NCBI RefSeq assembly: GCF_003751225.1
Contig: NZ_RJKE01000001.1
Coordinates: 8,370,001 to 8,434,000 of the forward strand
Origin: Actinocorallia herbida
GTDB taxonomy: Bacteria; Actinomycetota; Actinomycetes; Streptosporangiales; Streptosporangiaceae
Direction: 5' to 3'
Length of the DNA: 64,000 nt
Part shown: positions 43,264 through 51,765 of the stretch, piece by piece
How the letters are laid out: each line of letters opens with the position of its first letter
Position numbering within the stretch: position 1 is the stretch's first letter
Program-made: the position numbers and the translations under genes
Notes under the pieces: model-generated
Seen by the model: the letters and a program-made list of their open reading frames with translations, nothing else
The model's database searches: none
Told to the model about the DNA's origin: nothing

Positions 43264-44231
43264 TGGGGACGGCCATCGCGGGAGCGCCCCGGCTGACGGT
43301 CGTCATCCCGATGCGGGACGTCCAGTCCTACGTCGGGGACATGCTGCTCACCCTGCGCCGCAACACCGCGCCGGACATCGAGTTCCTGGCCGTCGACGAC
43401 GGCAGCCGCGACGACACGCCGCGGCTGCTCGCCGAATCCGGGGTGCCCGGCCTGACCGTGCTCACCAACCCGTCGCCGCTCGGCCTGAGCGGGGCGCGGA
43501 ACACCGGGCTGGACGCCGCGCGCGGCGAGTACGTCACCTTCCTGGACGGCGACGACTGGGTCGCGCCCGGCTACTTCACCGCGCTCGCCGACACCATCGA
43601 AGGGCTCGGGTGCGACTTCGTCCGGGTCGACCACATCCAGGTGACCGGGCGGCGGCACGTGCTGCACCGGGCGCCGATGGGCCGCCGCGGGAAGGTGCTC
43701 GACCCGCGCGACGCGATCCTGCCCGTGCACGACAGGTCGATGGTCGACTACCCGTACGCCTGGGCGGGCGTCTACCGGCGCTCGCTCGGCGAGCTGCTCC
43801 GGTTCCACGACCGGCTGCACACCGCCGAGGACAGGCCGTGGATCTGGCGGCTGCACCGGGAGGCGGCGACCTACGCCGTCGCCTCCCTCGCCGGGGTGTT
43901 CTACCGGCGCGCGGTCGCCGGCTCGCTCACCCGCATCGGCGACGCCAGGCAGCTGCACTTCTTCGACGCGTTCGACCTCGTCCTGTCCGACCTGGAGTCC
44001 GACCCCGAGGCCGAGAAGCTGCGCCGCAAAGCCGTGCGGACGTACTGCGCGCTGATCGCCCACCACCTGACCGAACGGGACAGGCTCACCCCGGCCCTGC
44101 GCCGGGAACTGCGCCGCCGCGCCCGCAAGACCGTCGAGGGGTTCCCCCCCGACGCCCTCGCCGAGGCCCTGCCGGGGCTCGGCGCCGACCGCCGTGACCT
44201 GTTCGCCGACCTGTTGGGCATCGACGCTTGA
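43263..44231 (+). CDS. GT2 glycosyltransferase, copy A of the nonulosonate module
   Basis: 322 residues. GT-A motifs are LTVVIPMRDVQSYV, AVDDGSRDDTP and VTFLDGDDWVAPGY. A distinctive block DRSMVDYPYAWAGVYRRSL and LHTAEDRPWIWRL (near residues 156-205) is shared with copy B at 46897, showing paralogy. Translation is coupled to the NeuB gene (TGATG) and to the polysialyltransferase-like gene downstream (TTGA). It probably adds another sugar of the repeat unit or primer. Confidence 0.88.
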   Translation: MGTAIAGAPRLTVVIPMRDVQSYVGDMLLTLRRNTAPDIEFLAVDDGSRDDTPRLLAESGVPGLTVLTNPSPLGLSGARNTGLDAARGEYVTFLDGDDWVAPGYFTALADTIEGLGCDFVRVDHIQVTGRRHVLHRAPMGRRGKVLDPRDAILPVHDRSMVDYPYAWAGVYRRSLGELLRFHDRLHTAEDRPWIWRLHREAATYAVASLAGVFYRRAVAGSLTRIGDARQLHFFDAFDLVLSDLESDPEAEKLRRKAVRTYCALIAHHLTERDRLTPALRRELRRRARKTVEGFPPDALAEALPGLGADRRDLFADLLGIDA

Positions 44232-45595
44232 GCGCTACACAGATCCTCCTGGCCTCGACCCCGTTCGGGGCCCTGACCCTCGCCGCCGCCCTCGACGCCG
44301 GGCTCCTCGGCGCCGGGGACGCCAAGCGCGTCCTCATCGTCAGCAACAACGCGGCGATCCCCGAACTCACCCCCGGGCTCACCGAGCAGCCCGGCTGGGC
44401 GGCGATCGGGAAGCGCTTCGACGTGCTCGTCGACTGGAACGCCGAGATCGCGCCGCTGCACCCGTCGGGGTGGCAGCCCCGCGAGGAGGAGCTGCCGCTG
44501 TACGAGCGGTGGCTGCGCGACAGATGGGGACTCACCGGGCAGGACGTCGAACTCGTGGTCGAGTCGATCGCGGTCGCGCCCGCCCGGACGCTGTGCGCGC
44601 TGTTCTTCGACGCGCCGATCACCGTCTACTCCGACGGGCTCATGTCCTACGGGCCGACCCGCAGCGCGCTGCCGACCGGCGTCGGCAGCCGGATCGACCG
44701 GCTCCTGCACCTCGACCTCGTCCCCGGCCTCATCCCGCACCTGCTGCGCGAGTACGCCGTGCCGTCGGCGACCATTCCCGACGCGGCGTTCCGCAAGGTC
44801 CTGGACGAGCTGACCGAGGCCGTCAGGCCCGCGCTGACCGCGCCGGACGGGACCGCGGTCCCCGAAGGCACACCACTCGTCGTCGGTCAGTACCTGGCCG
44901 CTCTGGAAATCCTGACCGCGCAGGAGGAAGATGACCTCCATGTGGCGATGCTGCGTGGAGTCGTGGCCCGTGGGCACACGACCGTGCTCTTCAAGCCCCA
45001 TCCGGCCAGCCCGGTCCGGGCGACCGAACGCCTGGCGAATGAGGCCCGGCGGCTCGGCGCGCGGCTCCTGGTCGTCGACCAACCCGTACCGGCCGAGACT
45101 TGGTGCGCGGCGGTACGGCCCGCACTGATCGTCGGCTGCTTCTCGACGGCGCAGATCACCGCGGCGCGCTACTACGGCGTCCCCGCGGCGGCGGTCGGCA
45201 CCGCGGGCCTGCTCGACAGGCTCGCGCCGTACGAGAACAGCAACCGCGTCCCGGTCACCATCGTCGACGCGACCGTGCCCGCCCTCGGCGAGGACGGCGT
45301 GCTCGCCGAGCCGGAGTTCCCCGGCCCGGCGCTCGAACCCCTGGTGACCGCGGTGACCTACGCCATGCAGGCGGGCACCCGTCCCGAACTGCGGTCCGCG
45401 GCGGTCCGCTACCTCGACGAGCGGTGGCCGGACGTCCAGCGGTACTTCAAGCGACGCCGCCTCACCTCGCTCGGGCTGCCCGGCGGGCTCCCGGCCGGGG
45501 AGCGCGCGCTCGTCTCCGCCGCGCTGCCCCGGGCGAGCCGCCGCCGCAAACTCGCGGTCGCCGCGCTGCGCCGGGTCGACCGGCTGCGGGACTGA
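44228..45595 (+). CDS. Polysialyltransferase-like enzyme, apparently active copy
   Basis: 455 residues, resembling the bacterial alpha-2,8-polysialyltransferase family (PF07388). An acidic motif VYSDGLMSYGP has S135, D136 and G137 where sialyltransferases carry D/E-D/E-G. The HP motif is LFKPHPASP (K256, H258, P259) and the donor-binding S/T pair lies in GCFSTAQ (S306, T307). It should transfer CMP-activated nonulosonate to a growing chain. The TTG start overlaps the previous stop codon. A degenerate paralogue follows at 45603. Confidence 0.82.
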   Translation: MSATQILLASTPFGALTLAAALDAGLLGAGDAKRVLIVSNNAAIPELTPGLTEQPGWAAIGKRFDVLVDWNAEIAPLHPSGWQPREEELPLYERWLRDRWGLTGQDVELVVESIAVAPARTLCALFFDAPITVYSDGLMSYGPTRSALPTGVGSRIDRLLHLDLVPGLIPHLLREYAVPSATIPDAAFRKVLDELTEAVRPALTAPDGTAVPEGTPLVVGQYLAALEILTAQEEDDLHVAMLRGVVARGHTTVLFKPHPASPVRATERLANEARRLGARLLVVDQPVPAETWCAAVRPALIVGCFSTAQITAARYYGVPAAAVGTAGLLDRLAPYENSNRVPVTIVDATVPALGEDGVLAEPEFPGPALEPLVTAVTYAMQAGTRPELRSAAVRYLDERWPDVQRYFKRRRLTSLGLPGGLPAGERALVSAALPRASRRRKLAVAALRRVDRLRD

Positions 45596-45602
45596 GCCCG
45601 CG

Positions 45603-46931
45603 ATGCCCGGCCCGGTCCTGCTGTGCGCGGCGGCAACCCGGCTCGGCGCCGCCACGATCGCCGCGGCCCTGGACCTCGGCCTGCTCCCCACGGCGCCGCG
45701 CCGGATCCTGCTGACCTCCGAGCCGCCGGGCCCCGCCATCGCCGCGCGCTTCACGGACGTCCTCGACTGGGACGCCGAGTTCGCCCCGCTCCGCCCCCTC
45801 GGCTGGGCCCCCCGCCCCCAGGACCTCCCCGTCCTGGAACGCTGGCTCACCGAACACTGGTCCCTTCCCGGCGCGGCACCCGCCGGGCCCGCGTGCTCGG
45901 GCCCCGAGTCCGCGGGCTCCGCACCCGGCGGACCCCTTCACCCGGGTGCCGCGGACACCGGACCCGCGCTCGCGGGATCCGGGCTCGCCGGGGGCGTCCA
46001 TCTCGTCGTCGACACGCCCGCCGCGCTGCCGACGCTCGGGGCGATCCTCGCGGGGGCCCGGATCACGGTGTGCGCCGCGGGGCTGGACGCCTACGGGCCC
46101 ACCGAGGTCAGGCCGCCGGACGGGGTCGGGTCGCGGATCGTCCGGCTGCTCCACCTCGATCTCGTGCCGGGGCTGTCGCCGCTGTTGCTGCGCGAGTACG
46201 GGCTCGCCTCCACGCCGGTGCCCGCCGCGCCGCTGCGGGAACTGCTGGGGCCGCCCGGCACGCCCGCCGAGGGGGCGCTGCTGCTGCCGGAGGACCTCGC
46301 CGCGCGCGGGGTGCTCCCGGCCGCGGCGGAACAGGTCGTGCTGGCCGGCGCGGTCCGGGCCGTCGCCGCGCGCGGGATCGGGCTGCTGCGCTGCGCGGGC
46401 GAGGCCGTGCCCGGGGCCGTCCTGCGGGAGGCGCGGAGGCTGCGCCTCACCGTCGAGACCGTCGCCGACCCCTGGTCGGTGCGGCCCGTCCTCGCCGTCG
46501 GGCACTCCTCCGCGACGCTCACCGCGCTCGCCAGGGTCGGCGGCGTCACCGTCGCCGCGGCCGGCGCCCGGCGGCTCGTGCCGACCTCCGAGCGGGTCCC
46601 CGCGACCCTCACCCACCTGACCGTCCCGCTGCTCACCCGCGGCGGCCGGCTCATCCCCCCGCCCGGTCGGGGCGCCCGCACCGGCCCGGCGCTGCAACCA
46701 CTCCTCGACGCCCTCGCCTACACGCTGCGGCCCGGACAGCTCCCCGATCTCCGTCCGGCCGCCGTCGCGCACCTGACCGGGGCCGACGCCGCACACGGGT
46801 ACTTCCCGGCCTCCGGGCTCGCGGCGCTCGGCCTGCCCGCCCCCGCCACGGCGCAGCGGCTGCGCCGCGTCCTGCACCTCGGAGCGCACCCCCGCCATGT
46901 CCGTCCTGTCGGTGATCAGCCCGGTCCGTGA
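45603..46931 (+). CDS. Polysialyltransferase-like paralogue with lost catalytic motifs
   Basis: 442 residues, clearly similar to the upstream protein (ATRLGAATIAAALDLGLLP, GVGSRIVRLLHLDLVPGLSPLLLREYG). At the catalytic positions it has VCAAGLDAYGP (A158, A159) instead of SDG and LLRCAGEA instead of FKPHPAS, with GHSSAT in place of GCFSTA. It also has an Ala/Gly/Pro-rich insertion near residues 98-130. The frame is intact, so it is probably a maintained non-catalytic partner or early decay product. The 3' end overlaps the next GT2 gene by 35 bases. The ATG has no strong ribosome site; it lies seven bases after the previous stop. Confidence 0.8.
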   Translation: MPGPVLLCAAATRLGAATIAAALDLGLLPTAPRRILLTSEPPGPAIAARFTDVLDWDAEFAPLRPLGWAPRPQDLPVLERWLTEHWSLPGAAPAGPACSGPESAGSAPGGPLHPGAADTGPALAGSGLAGGVHLVVDTPAALPTLGAILAGARITVCAAGLDAYGPTEVRPPDGVGSRIVRLLHLDLVPGLSPLLLREYGLASTPVPAAPLRELLGPPGTPAEGALLLPEDLAARGVLPAAAEQVVLAGAVRAVAARGIGLLRCAGEAVPGAVLREARRLRLTVETVADPWSVRPVLAVGHSSATLTALARVGGVTVAAAGARRLVPTSERVPATLTHLTVPLLTRGGRLIPPPGRGARTGPALQPLLDALAYTLRPGQLPDLRPAAVAHLTGADAAHGYFPASGLAALGLPAPATAQRLRRVLHLGAHPRHVRPVGDQPGP

Positions 46932-47904
46932 CGTAGCCCGCTACGTCCCCGACCTCCTCGCCTCCCTGTCCGCCAACGTCCGGCCGGGCTTCGAGTTCCT
47001 CGTCGTCGACGACGGCTCCACCGATGCCACCGCCGAGCTGCTGCGCCGCGCCCGCGTCCCCGGCCTCCGGATCCTGACGCACCAGGCGCCGGGAGGCCCG
47101 TCTGCGGCGCGGAACACCGGCCTCGCCGAGGCGTCCGGCCGGTACGTCACCTTCCTCGACGGCGACGACTGGATCCGGCCCGGCTACCTCGCCGAACTCG
47201 TCGCCGCCATCGAGACCCTGGGCTGCGACTTCGTCATGACCGACCACATCGAGGCCAAGGGGGCGCGGCGGATCCTGCGCGTCCCGCCCGAGGCCAGGCT
47301 CGGCGAGCGGCTGCCCGCGCGGCCCGCGATCCTGCCGCAGCACGACAAGTCGATGGTCGACTACCCCTACACCTGGGCCGGGATCTACCGCCGCGCGCTA
47401 GGCCCGCTGCTGGAGTTCGACCCCAGGCTGCACACCGCCGAGGACCGCCCCTGGTTCTGGCGGCTCTACCGGCGCGCCGACGACTTCGCCGTCGTGTCCC
47501 TGCGCGGGCTGTTCTACCGGCGGGGCGCCACGACCGCGCTCACCCGCATCGGCGATGCCCGGCAGCTGCACTACTTCGACGCGTTCGACGGCATCCTCGC
47601 CGACCTCACCGCCGACGGGGAGCCGCCCGAACTGCACTACAAGGCGATCCGCAACTACTGCGCCATCATGGCCCGGCAGATAGGAGCCGAGGCCCGCCTC
47701 ACCCCGGGGCTCCAGGCGACCCAGCGCGCAAGGGCGGCCGCCACCCTTCGCACGTTCCCTCCGGACGTCCTGGCCTCGGTCCTGCGCGGCTGGGGGCCCG
47801 AGCGCAGGGACCTGCTCGAAGGGGTCGCGGGCCTGACCGATCAGCCGCCGCGCGGCACGCGCGGCACGCGCAGCGCCCGGCGGACGCGCATGAGCGCCAG
47901 GTAG
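46897..47904 (+). CDS. GT2 glycosyltransferase, copy B of the nonulosonate module
   Basis: 335 residues. GT-A motifs are LSVISPVRDVARYV, VVDDGSTDATAELL and VTFLDGDDWIRPGY. The block DKSMVDYPYTWAGIYRRAL and LHTAEDRPWFWRL matches copy A at 43263 closely. The start lies within the end of the polysialyltransferase-like gene (35-base overlap). The last 64 bases overlap the convergent gene on the other strand, and the C-terminal tail is Arg/Gly-rich there. Confidence 0.87.
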   Translation: MSVLSVISPVRDVARYVPDLLASLSANVRPGFEFLVVDDGSTDATAELLRRARVPGLRILTHQAPGGPSAARNTGLAEASGRYVTFLDGDDWIRPGYLAELVAAIETLGCDFVMTDHIEAKGARRILRVPPEARLGERLPARPAILPQHDKSMVDYPYTWAGIYRRALGPLLEFDPRLHTAEDRPWFWRLYRRADDFAVVSLRGLFYRRGATTALTRIGDARQLHYFDAFDGILADLTADGEPPELHYKAIRNYCAIMARQIGAEARLTPGLQATQRARAAATLRTFPPDVLASVLRGWGPERRDLLEGVAGLTDQPPRGTRGTRSARRTRMSAR

Positions 47905-49001
47905 GCGGGGGGCGGCAGCTCCACCCGCAGCCGGGCGCGCAGCCGCTCCTTGCGGCCGCCCGCCGCGCGCGGCCGGGGCGGCAGCCCGTCGGCGGTGGCC
48001 ACGAGATCGTCGAGCGCGTCCGCCCAGTCGTCCTCGGACGCCGGGTGGAAGTAGTTCTCCCGGCACCAGCGCGGATCGGGCTTCTTGAACGCGCCGCGCG
48101 CCAGCTCGTCCAGGGTGCCGAGCACCCCGCTGCCCTCGAAGACCAGGTTGATCATCTCGGCCGACACGCCGAAGTCCTCAAGGACGAGCAGCGGGACGCC
48201 GGAGGCGATCGCCTCGAGCGCCGCGGTCGAGCTGACCGTGACGAACCCGGCGGCCGACTGAAGATGGGAGCGCATCGGGCCCGCGTCGAACTCCAGCAGA
48301 TCCCGGTCGTAGGGCAGGTCGGGCCACAGCTCCGCGTAGTGCAGCAGTTCCCGGTGCGTCTGCTCCTCGCCGGGCAGCGCGCGCAGCTTCACCACGACCC
48401 GCAGGTCCGGCCTGCCGAGCGCCAGCGCGGCGAGCGCGTGCAGGACCGCCTCGCGGTCGGCCCGCTCGGCGGGGACCTTCGCCTGGGTGGCGAACACGAC
48501 GCGGTCGGGCGCGCCCGCCTCCGGCAGGTTCCCCAGGAACGGCAACGTGGCCCGGACGACCCGGCCGGGCAGCCCCAGCGCGCGGCCGATGGCCGAGAAC
48601 TCCGCGACCTCACGTCCGCTGTGCACCACGAAGAGATCGGCCGAGGCCCGCAGCTCCCAAGCGCGCTGGGTGGCCGGGACGGAGATGCCCGGCAGACCCG
48701 TCACCAGGACGCGGCGGCGGCCCCGCGAGACCGCGGGCGCGAGCGCGCGCACGACCGGCCCGGTGCAGCACAGCAGCACCGCGTCCGGGTCGAGGCTCCG
48801 CAGCAGCGCCCGGTACTGACGGGCCGACACCACGGGCGGGAGGTCGTAGCCGCTCCCGCTCACCGCGGCGGCCCGCTGCTCGGCCGACGGCGTGATCGGC
48901 GAGCGCACCACCACGAGCCGGTGCTCGCCGGGCAGCCCGCGCAGCAGCGCTGCGCCCCACTTGAGATAGGAGTCGGAATCGGCGACGGCGAGGACCCTCA
49001 A
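47841..49001 (-). CDS. Putative glycosyltransferase, GT-B-like (DUF6716-type)
   Basis: 386 residues. MRVLAVADSDSYLKWGAAL begins a Rossmann-like half; later VVVKLRALPGEEQTHRE and FVTVSSTAALEAIASGVPLL near residue 248 resemble the donor-binding region of CDP-glycerol or polysialyl-type transferases. I believe it belongs to an uncharacterised actinobacterial family (DUF6716). The TTG start overlaps the stop of the upstream gene (TTGA). It most likely works with the sialyltransferase-like protein encoded just upstream. Confidence 0.72.
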   Translation of the reverse strand: MRVLAVADSDSYLKWGAALLRGLPGEHRLVVVRSPITPSAEQRAAAVSGSGYDLPPVVSARQYRALLRSLDPDAVLLCCTGPVVRALAPAVSRGRRRVLVTGLPGISVPATQRAWELRASADLFVVHSGREVAEFSAIGRALGLPGRVVRATLPFLGNLPEAGAPDRVVFATQAKVPAERADREAVLHALAALALGRPDLRVVVKLRALPGEEQTHRELLHYAELWPDLPYDRDLLEFDAGPMRSHLQSAAGFVTVSSTAALEAIASGVPLLVLEDFGVSAEMINLVFEGSGVLGTLDELARGAFKKPDPRWCRENYFHPASEDDWADALDDLVATADGLPPRPRAAGGRKERLRARLRVELPPPAYLALMRVRRALRVPRVPRGG

Positions 49002-49963
49002 GCGAACTCCGGTCCTACCGTGAAGAGGCTGAGATGGGTGCGGAGCGACGCGTCGGCCTGCTCGGTCCACCACGCGTGCGGCACGGTGACGCCCTCGATG
49101 ACCGGCCCCTGCCCGCCCAGCAGGACGCGCAGCGACGACAGGGCGGTCGAGGGCAGGCTGACCACGCGGTGCCAGGACGTCAGGCCGCGCAGGCTCAGTT
49201 CGACGGGCAGCTTCGTGTCGTGCACGCGCACCCGAGGGTCCGCCCGCAGCGCCTCCAGCACCTGCGGGCACTCGCGCCGGTGCGGGTGGTAGACGAACGG
49301 CTCCACCGCGGCCCGCCCGTTCAGCCAGCGCAGGTACTCCCCACGGTCGATCAGCCCGTTGGCGACCAGCGACGTGCCCAGCATCACCACGCGCTCCGCC
49401 GGGGGCGGGTCGGCGGGCAGCGAGCGCAGATATGGGAAGTCGTGCGAGACGACGGAGATGCCGACCCGGTTCGCCCGCGCCAGCACCGCCGACGGGACCG
49501 GCAGGCCGGTGAACACCGTCACCCTGCCCCGCTCCGCGAGCGAGCGCAGCCGCGCCCCGGCGAGCGCGCCGAGCCCCCGGCGCACGAGTCCCGCCTTGGC
49601 CCGCGCCCGGATCAGCGGCTGCCGCCACGGCCCGGACAGGAGGCCGAGCAGATGCAGCGTCGCCAGCCCGTCGTCGACCAGCACGACGCGCCCGGGCGCG
49701 CGCCCGGTGAGCAAAGTGGCCTGCGCCTGCCCGGAGAACGCGTCGCCGAGCGCCCAGGCCCCGCGGCCCGCCGACGCGCGGGTCGCGTCCTCGAGCACGA
49801 CGCCCGAGGGCAGGCCGAGCCGCGCGACCTCCGCGGCGGTCGCGGCCAGCGCGGGCGAACCCGTGCGGACCCGCACCACCACCGGCCCGAGCACCCCGGC
49901 GTGTCGCGCCTCCAGGACCGACAGCAACTGGAGGGGTGACTCGACCCAGGCCAGATCCGTCAT
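48998..49963 (-). CDS. Putative sialyltransferase-like protein (D-D-G and H-P motifs)
   Basis: 321 residues. VVLVDDGLATLHLLG near residue 95 provides a D-D-G motif, FVYHPHRRE near residue 227 an H-P motif, and VSLPSTALSSL near residue 272 an S/T motif. This set, in this order and spacing, is characteristic of GT38/GT52/GT100-type bacterial sialyltransferases, although overall similarity is too low to name one. WVESPLQLLSVLEA at the N-terminus also fits that group. AGGTGG precedes ATG 49963; GTG at 49969 is an alternative. Confidence 0.7.
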   Translation of the reverse strand: MTDLAWVESPLQLLSVLEARHAGVLGPVVVRVRTGSPALAATAAEVARLGLPSGVVLEDATRASAGRGAWALGDAFSGQAQATLLTGRAPGRVVLVDDGLATLHLLGLLSGPWRQPLIRARAKAGLVRRGLGALAGARLRSLAERGRVTVFTGLPVPSAVLARANRVGISVVSHDFPYLRSLPADPPPAERVVMLGTSLVANGLIDRGEYLRWLNGRAAVEPFVYHPHRRECPQVLEALRADPRVRVHDTKLPVELSLRGLTSWHRVVSLPSTALSSLRVLLGGQGPVIEGVTVPHAWWTEQADASLRTHLSLFTVGPEFA

Positions 49964-50140
49964 CGCCACCTATCAATACGGGTCAGGTTCCGTCACGATG
50001 TGACTGAGTGTCACCAGAAGCTTCGCAGACGCACATGAACGGACAACCAACATGAGCTGTCGGGAGCGATTAACAATCTTTACGGGTGTCGATCTCGCTA
50101 AGCTGCCTGCGGTCCCCCACTCTCCCCCAGGAGCCATCTC

Positions 50141-51655
50141 TTGACTGACAGGCGTCGCTTCCTGTTCGGCGCGGGCGTTCTGGCCGCGGGCTCAGCCGCC
50201 TGCGCGGTCTGGCCGTCCCAGAACGACGGGTCCGCCACGCCCCGGCTGGCCGCGCCCGAACAGCCGCCCAGCTCACCGCACGGCGACCTCGCCGAGGTCG
50301 AGCCGATGGGCGACGTGGCCCAGCGCGGCCCGGTGGCCGGCAAGCCGAACTTCGTCGTCATCCTCGCCGACGACCTGGGCTGGGGCCAGCTCGGCGCCTA
50401 CGGCCAGACGAAGATCAACACACCCCGGCTCGACCAGCTGGCGAACGAGGGCCTGCGCTTCACCGACGCCTACGCGCCCGCGCCCGTCTGCGCGCCGTCC
50501 CGGGCCTCGATGCTCACCGGACTGCACGCCGGGCACAACCCCGTCCGGCGCAACCCGCCGAAGGAGGGCGAGCTGCCCCTCCCGGCCGGCACCCGCACCA
50601 TCGGCGACGTGCTCCAGTCCGTCGGCTACAAGACGGGCATGTTCGGCAAGTGGGGCTTCGGCCGGAACGCCGGCGACGAGGGCAGCCACCCCAACGCGCG
50701 CGGTTTCGGCGAGTTCTTCGGGTACATGACCCACCACGCGGCCAAGAGCTACTATCCGCGCTTCCTGTGGGACAACCGCAACAAGGTGAACCTGCCGGGC
50801 AACTTCGACGACTACGGCGCCCTGTACGGCCCGGACCTGATCATGGACCGCGCGCTCGGGTTCGTCGAGGAGAACAAGGACGACCCGTTCCTGCTGCTCC
50901 TCACACTCCCGCTGCCGCACGCCCCTTCGGTGATCAGCGATCTCGGCGCCTACGGCAACAAGCCCTGGAACCCGGCGAACAAGACCCACGCCGCCCAGGT
51001 CACCCGGCTCGACTCCTACGTCGGGCTGCTGGTCGACACCCTCAAGCGGAACGGCCTCGACGAGAACACCATCGTGATCTTCACGGGCGACAACGGCGCG
51101 CACGAGGAGAACGGCGTCGAGCCCGCCTTCTTCAACGCGGGCGGCCCGTTCAAGGGGCTCAAGCGCAACCTGTACGAGGGCGGCATCCGGACCCCGTTCA
51201 TCGTCTGGTCGCCCAAGCTGCTGGCCAAGACCGTCCGCAAGCGCACCACCCACCCGACGGCCCACTACGACCTCATGGCCACGATGGCCGACTACGCGGG
51301 CGCCAAGGCCCCCACGAACGACGGCTACTCGCTGCGCAAGGTCTTCAACGGCAGCGCGGGCGCTCCGACGCACGAGTACCTGTACTGGCTGCGGCTGCAC
51401 GCCGGCTCGACCAAGACCCACCGGGCACTGGAGCACGGCCGGGGCAGGCAGTGCTCTGCCGCGGTCCGCTTCGGGCAGTGGAAGCTGATCGGCTGGGCTC
51501 CGGGCCGCGAGTACAGCGCGCCCAACGGCAAGTGGGTCTACGAGCTGTACGACCTCAACAAGGACCCGGGCGAGAAGAAAAACCTCGTCAAGAGCCACCC
51601 CGCGATCGTCAACCGCGGTGTTCGCTACATCCGGCAGTCGTGGCGAGCTCCATAA
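50141..51655 (+). CDS. Sulfatase, Tat-type export signal
   Basis: 504 residues. The formylglycine motif is CAPSRASMLTG with C117 in the CxPSR consensus; metal ligands are in ILADDLGWGQLG near residues 78-89 and FTGDNGAHEE near 315. MTDRRRFLFGAGVLAAGS has a twin-arginine motif, so a folded enzyme is exported. It would hydrolyse sulfate esters, probably on a polysaccharide. TTG 50141 has AGGAG eight bases upstream. A sulfotransferase gene follows within 110 bases. Confidence 0.92.
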   Translation: MTDRRRFLFGAGVLAAGSAACAVWPSQNDGSATPRLAAPEQPPSSPHGDLAEVEPMGDVAQRGPVAGKPNFVVILADDLGWGQLGAYGQTKINTPRLDQLANEGLRFTDAYAPAPVCAPSRASMLTGLHAGHNPVRRNPPKEGELPLPAGTRTIGDVLQSVGYKTGMFGKWGFGRNAGDEGSHPNARGFGEFFGYMTHHAAKSYYPRFLWDNRNKVNLPGNFDDYGALYGPDLIMDRALGFVEENKDDPFLLLLTLPLPHAPSVISDLGAYGNKPWNPANKTHAAQVTRLDSYVGLLVDTLKRNGLDENTIVIFTGDNGAHEENGVEPAFFNAGGPFKGLKRNLYEGGIRTPFIVWSPKLLAKTVRKRTTHPTAHYDLMATMADYAGAKAPTNDGYSLRKVFNGSAGAPTHEYLYWLRLHAGSTKTHRALEHGRGRQCSAAVRFGQWKLIGWAPGREYSAPNGKWVYELYDLNKDPGEKKNLVKSHPAIVNRGVRYIRQSWRAP

Positions 51656-51765
51656 TGGGCTCGAGGTTGCCTGTTTCTCAGTTAATATTCAGCAACAATA
51701 GTCCAGATTGGCAAGGTTCGTCGCTATCGTCTCCTGCGAACCGCCAACGACCCGGGACATGAGGG

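Noticed and set aside
41192-50000. N-acetylneuraminate (sialic acid) pathway as such
   Set aside because: No UDP-GlcNAc 2-epimerase, N-acyltransferase or aminotransferase is visible, and a phosphatase is fused to the activating enzyme. A Kdn-type route fits better, though Neu5Ac cannot be excluded if the epimerase is elsewhere.
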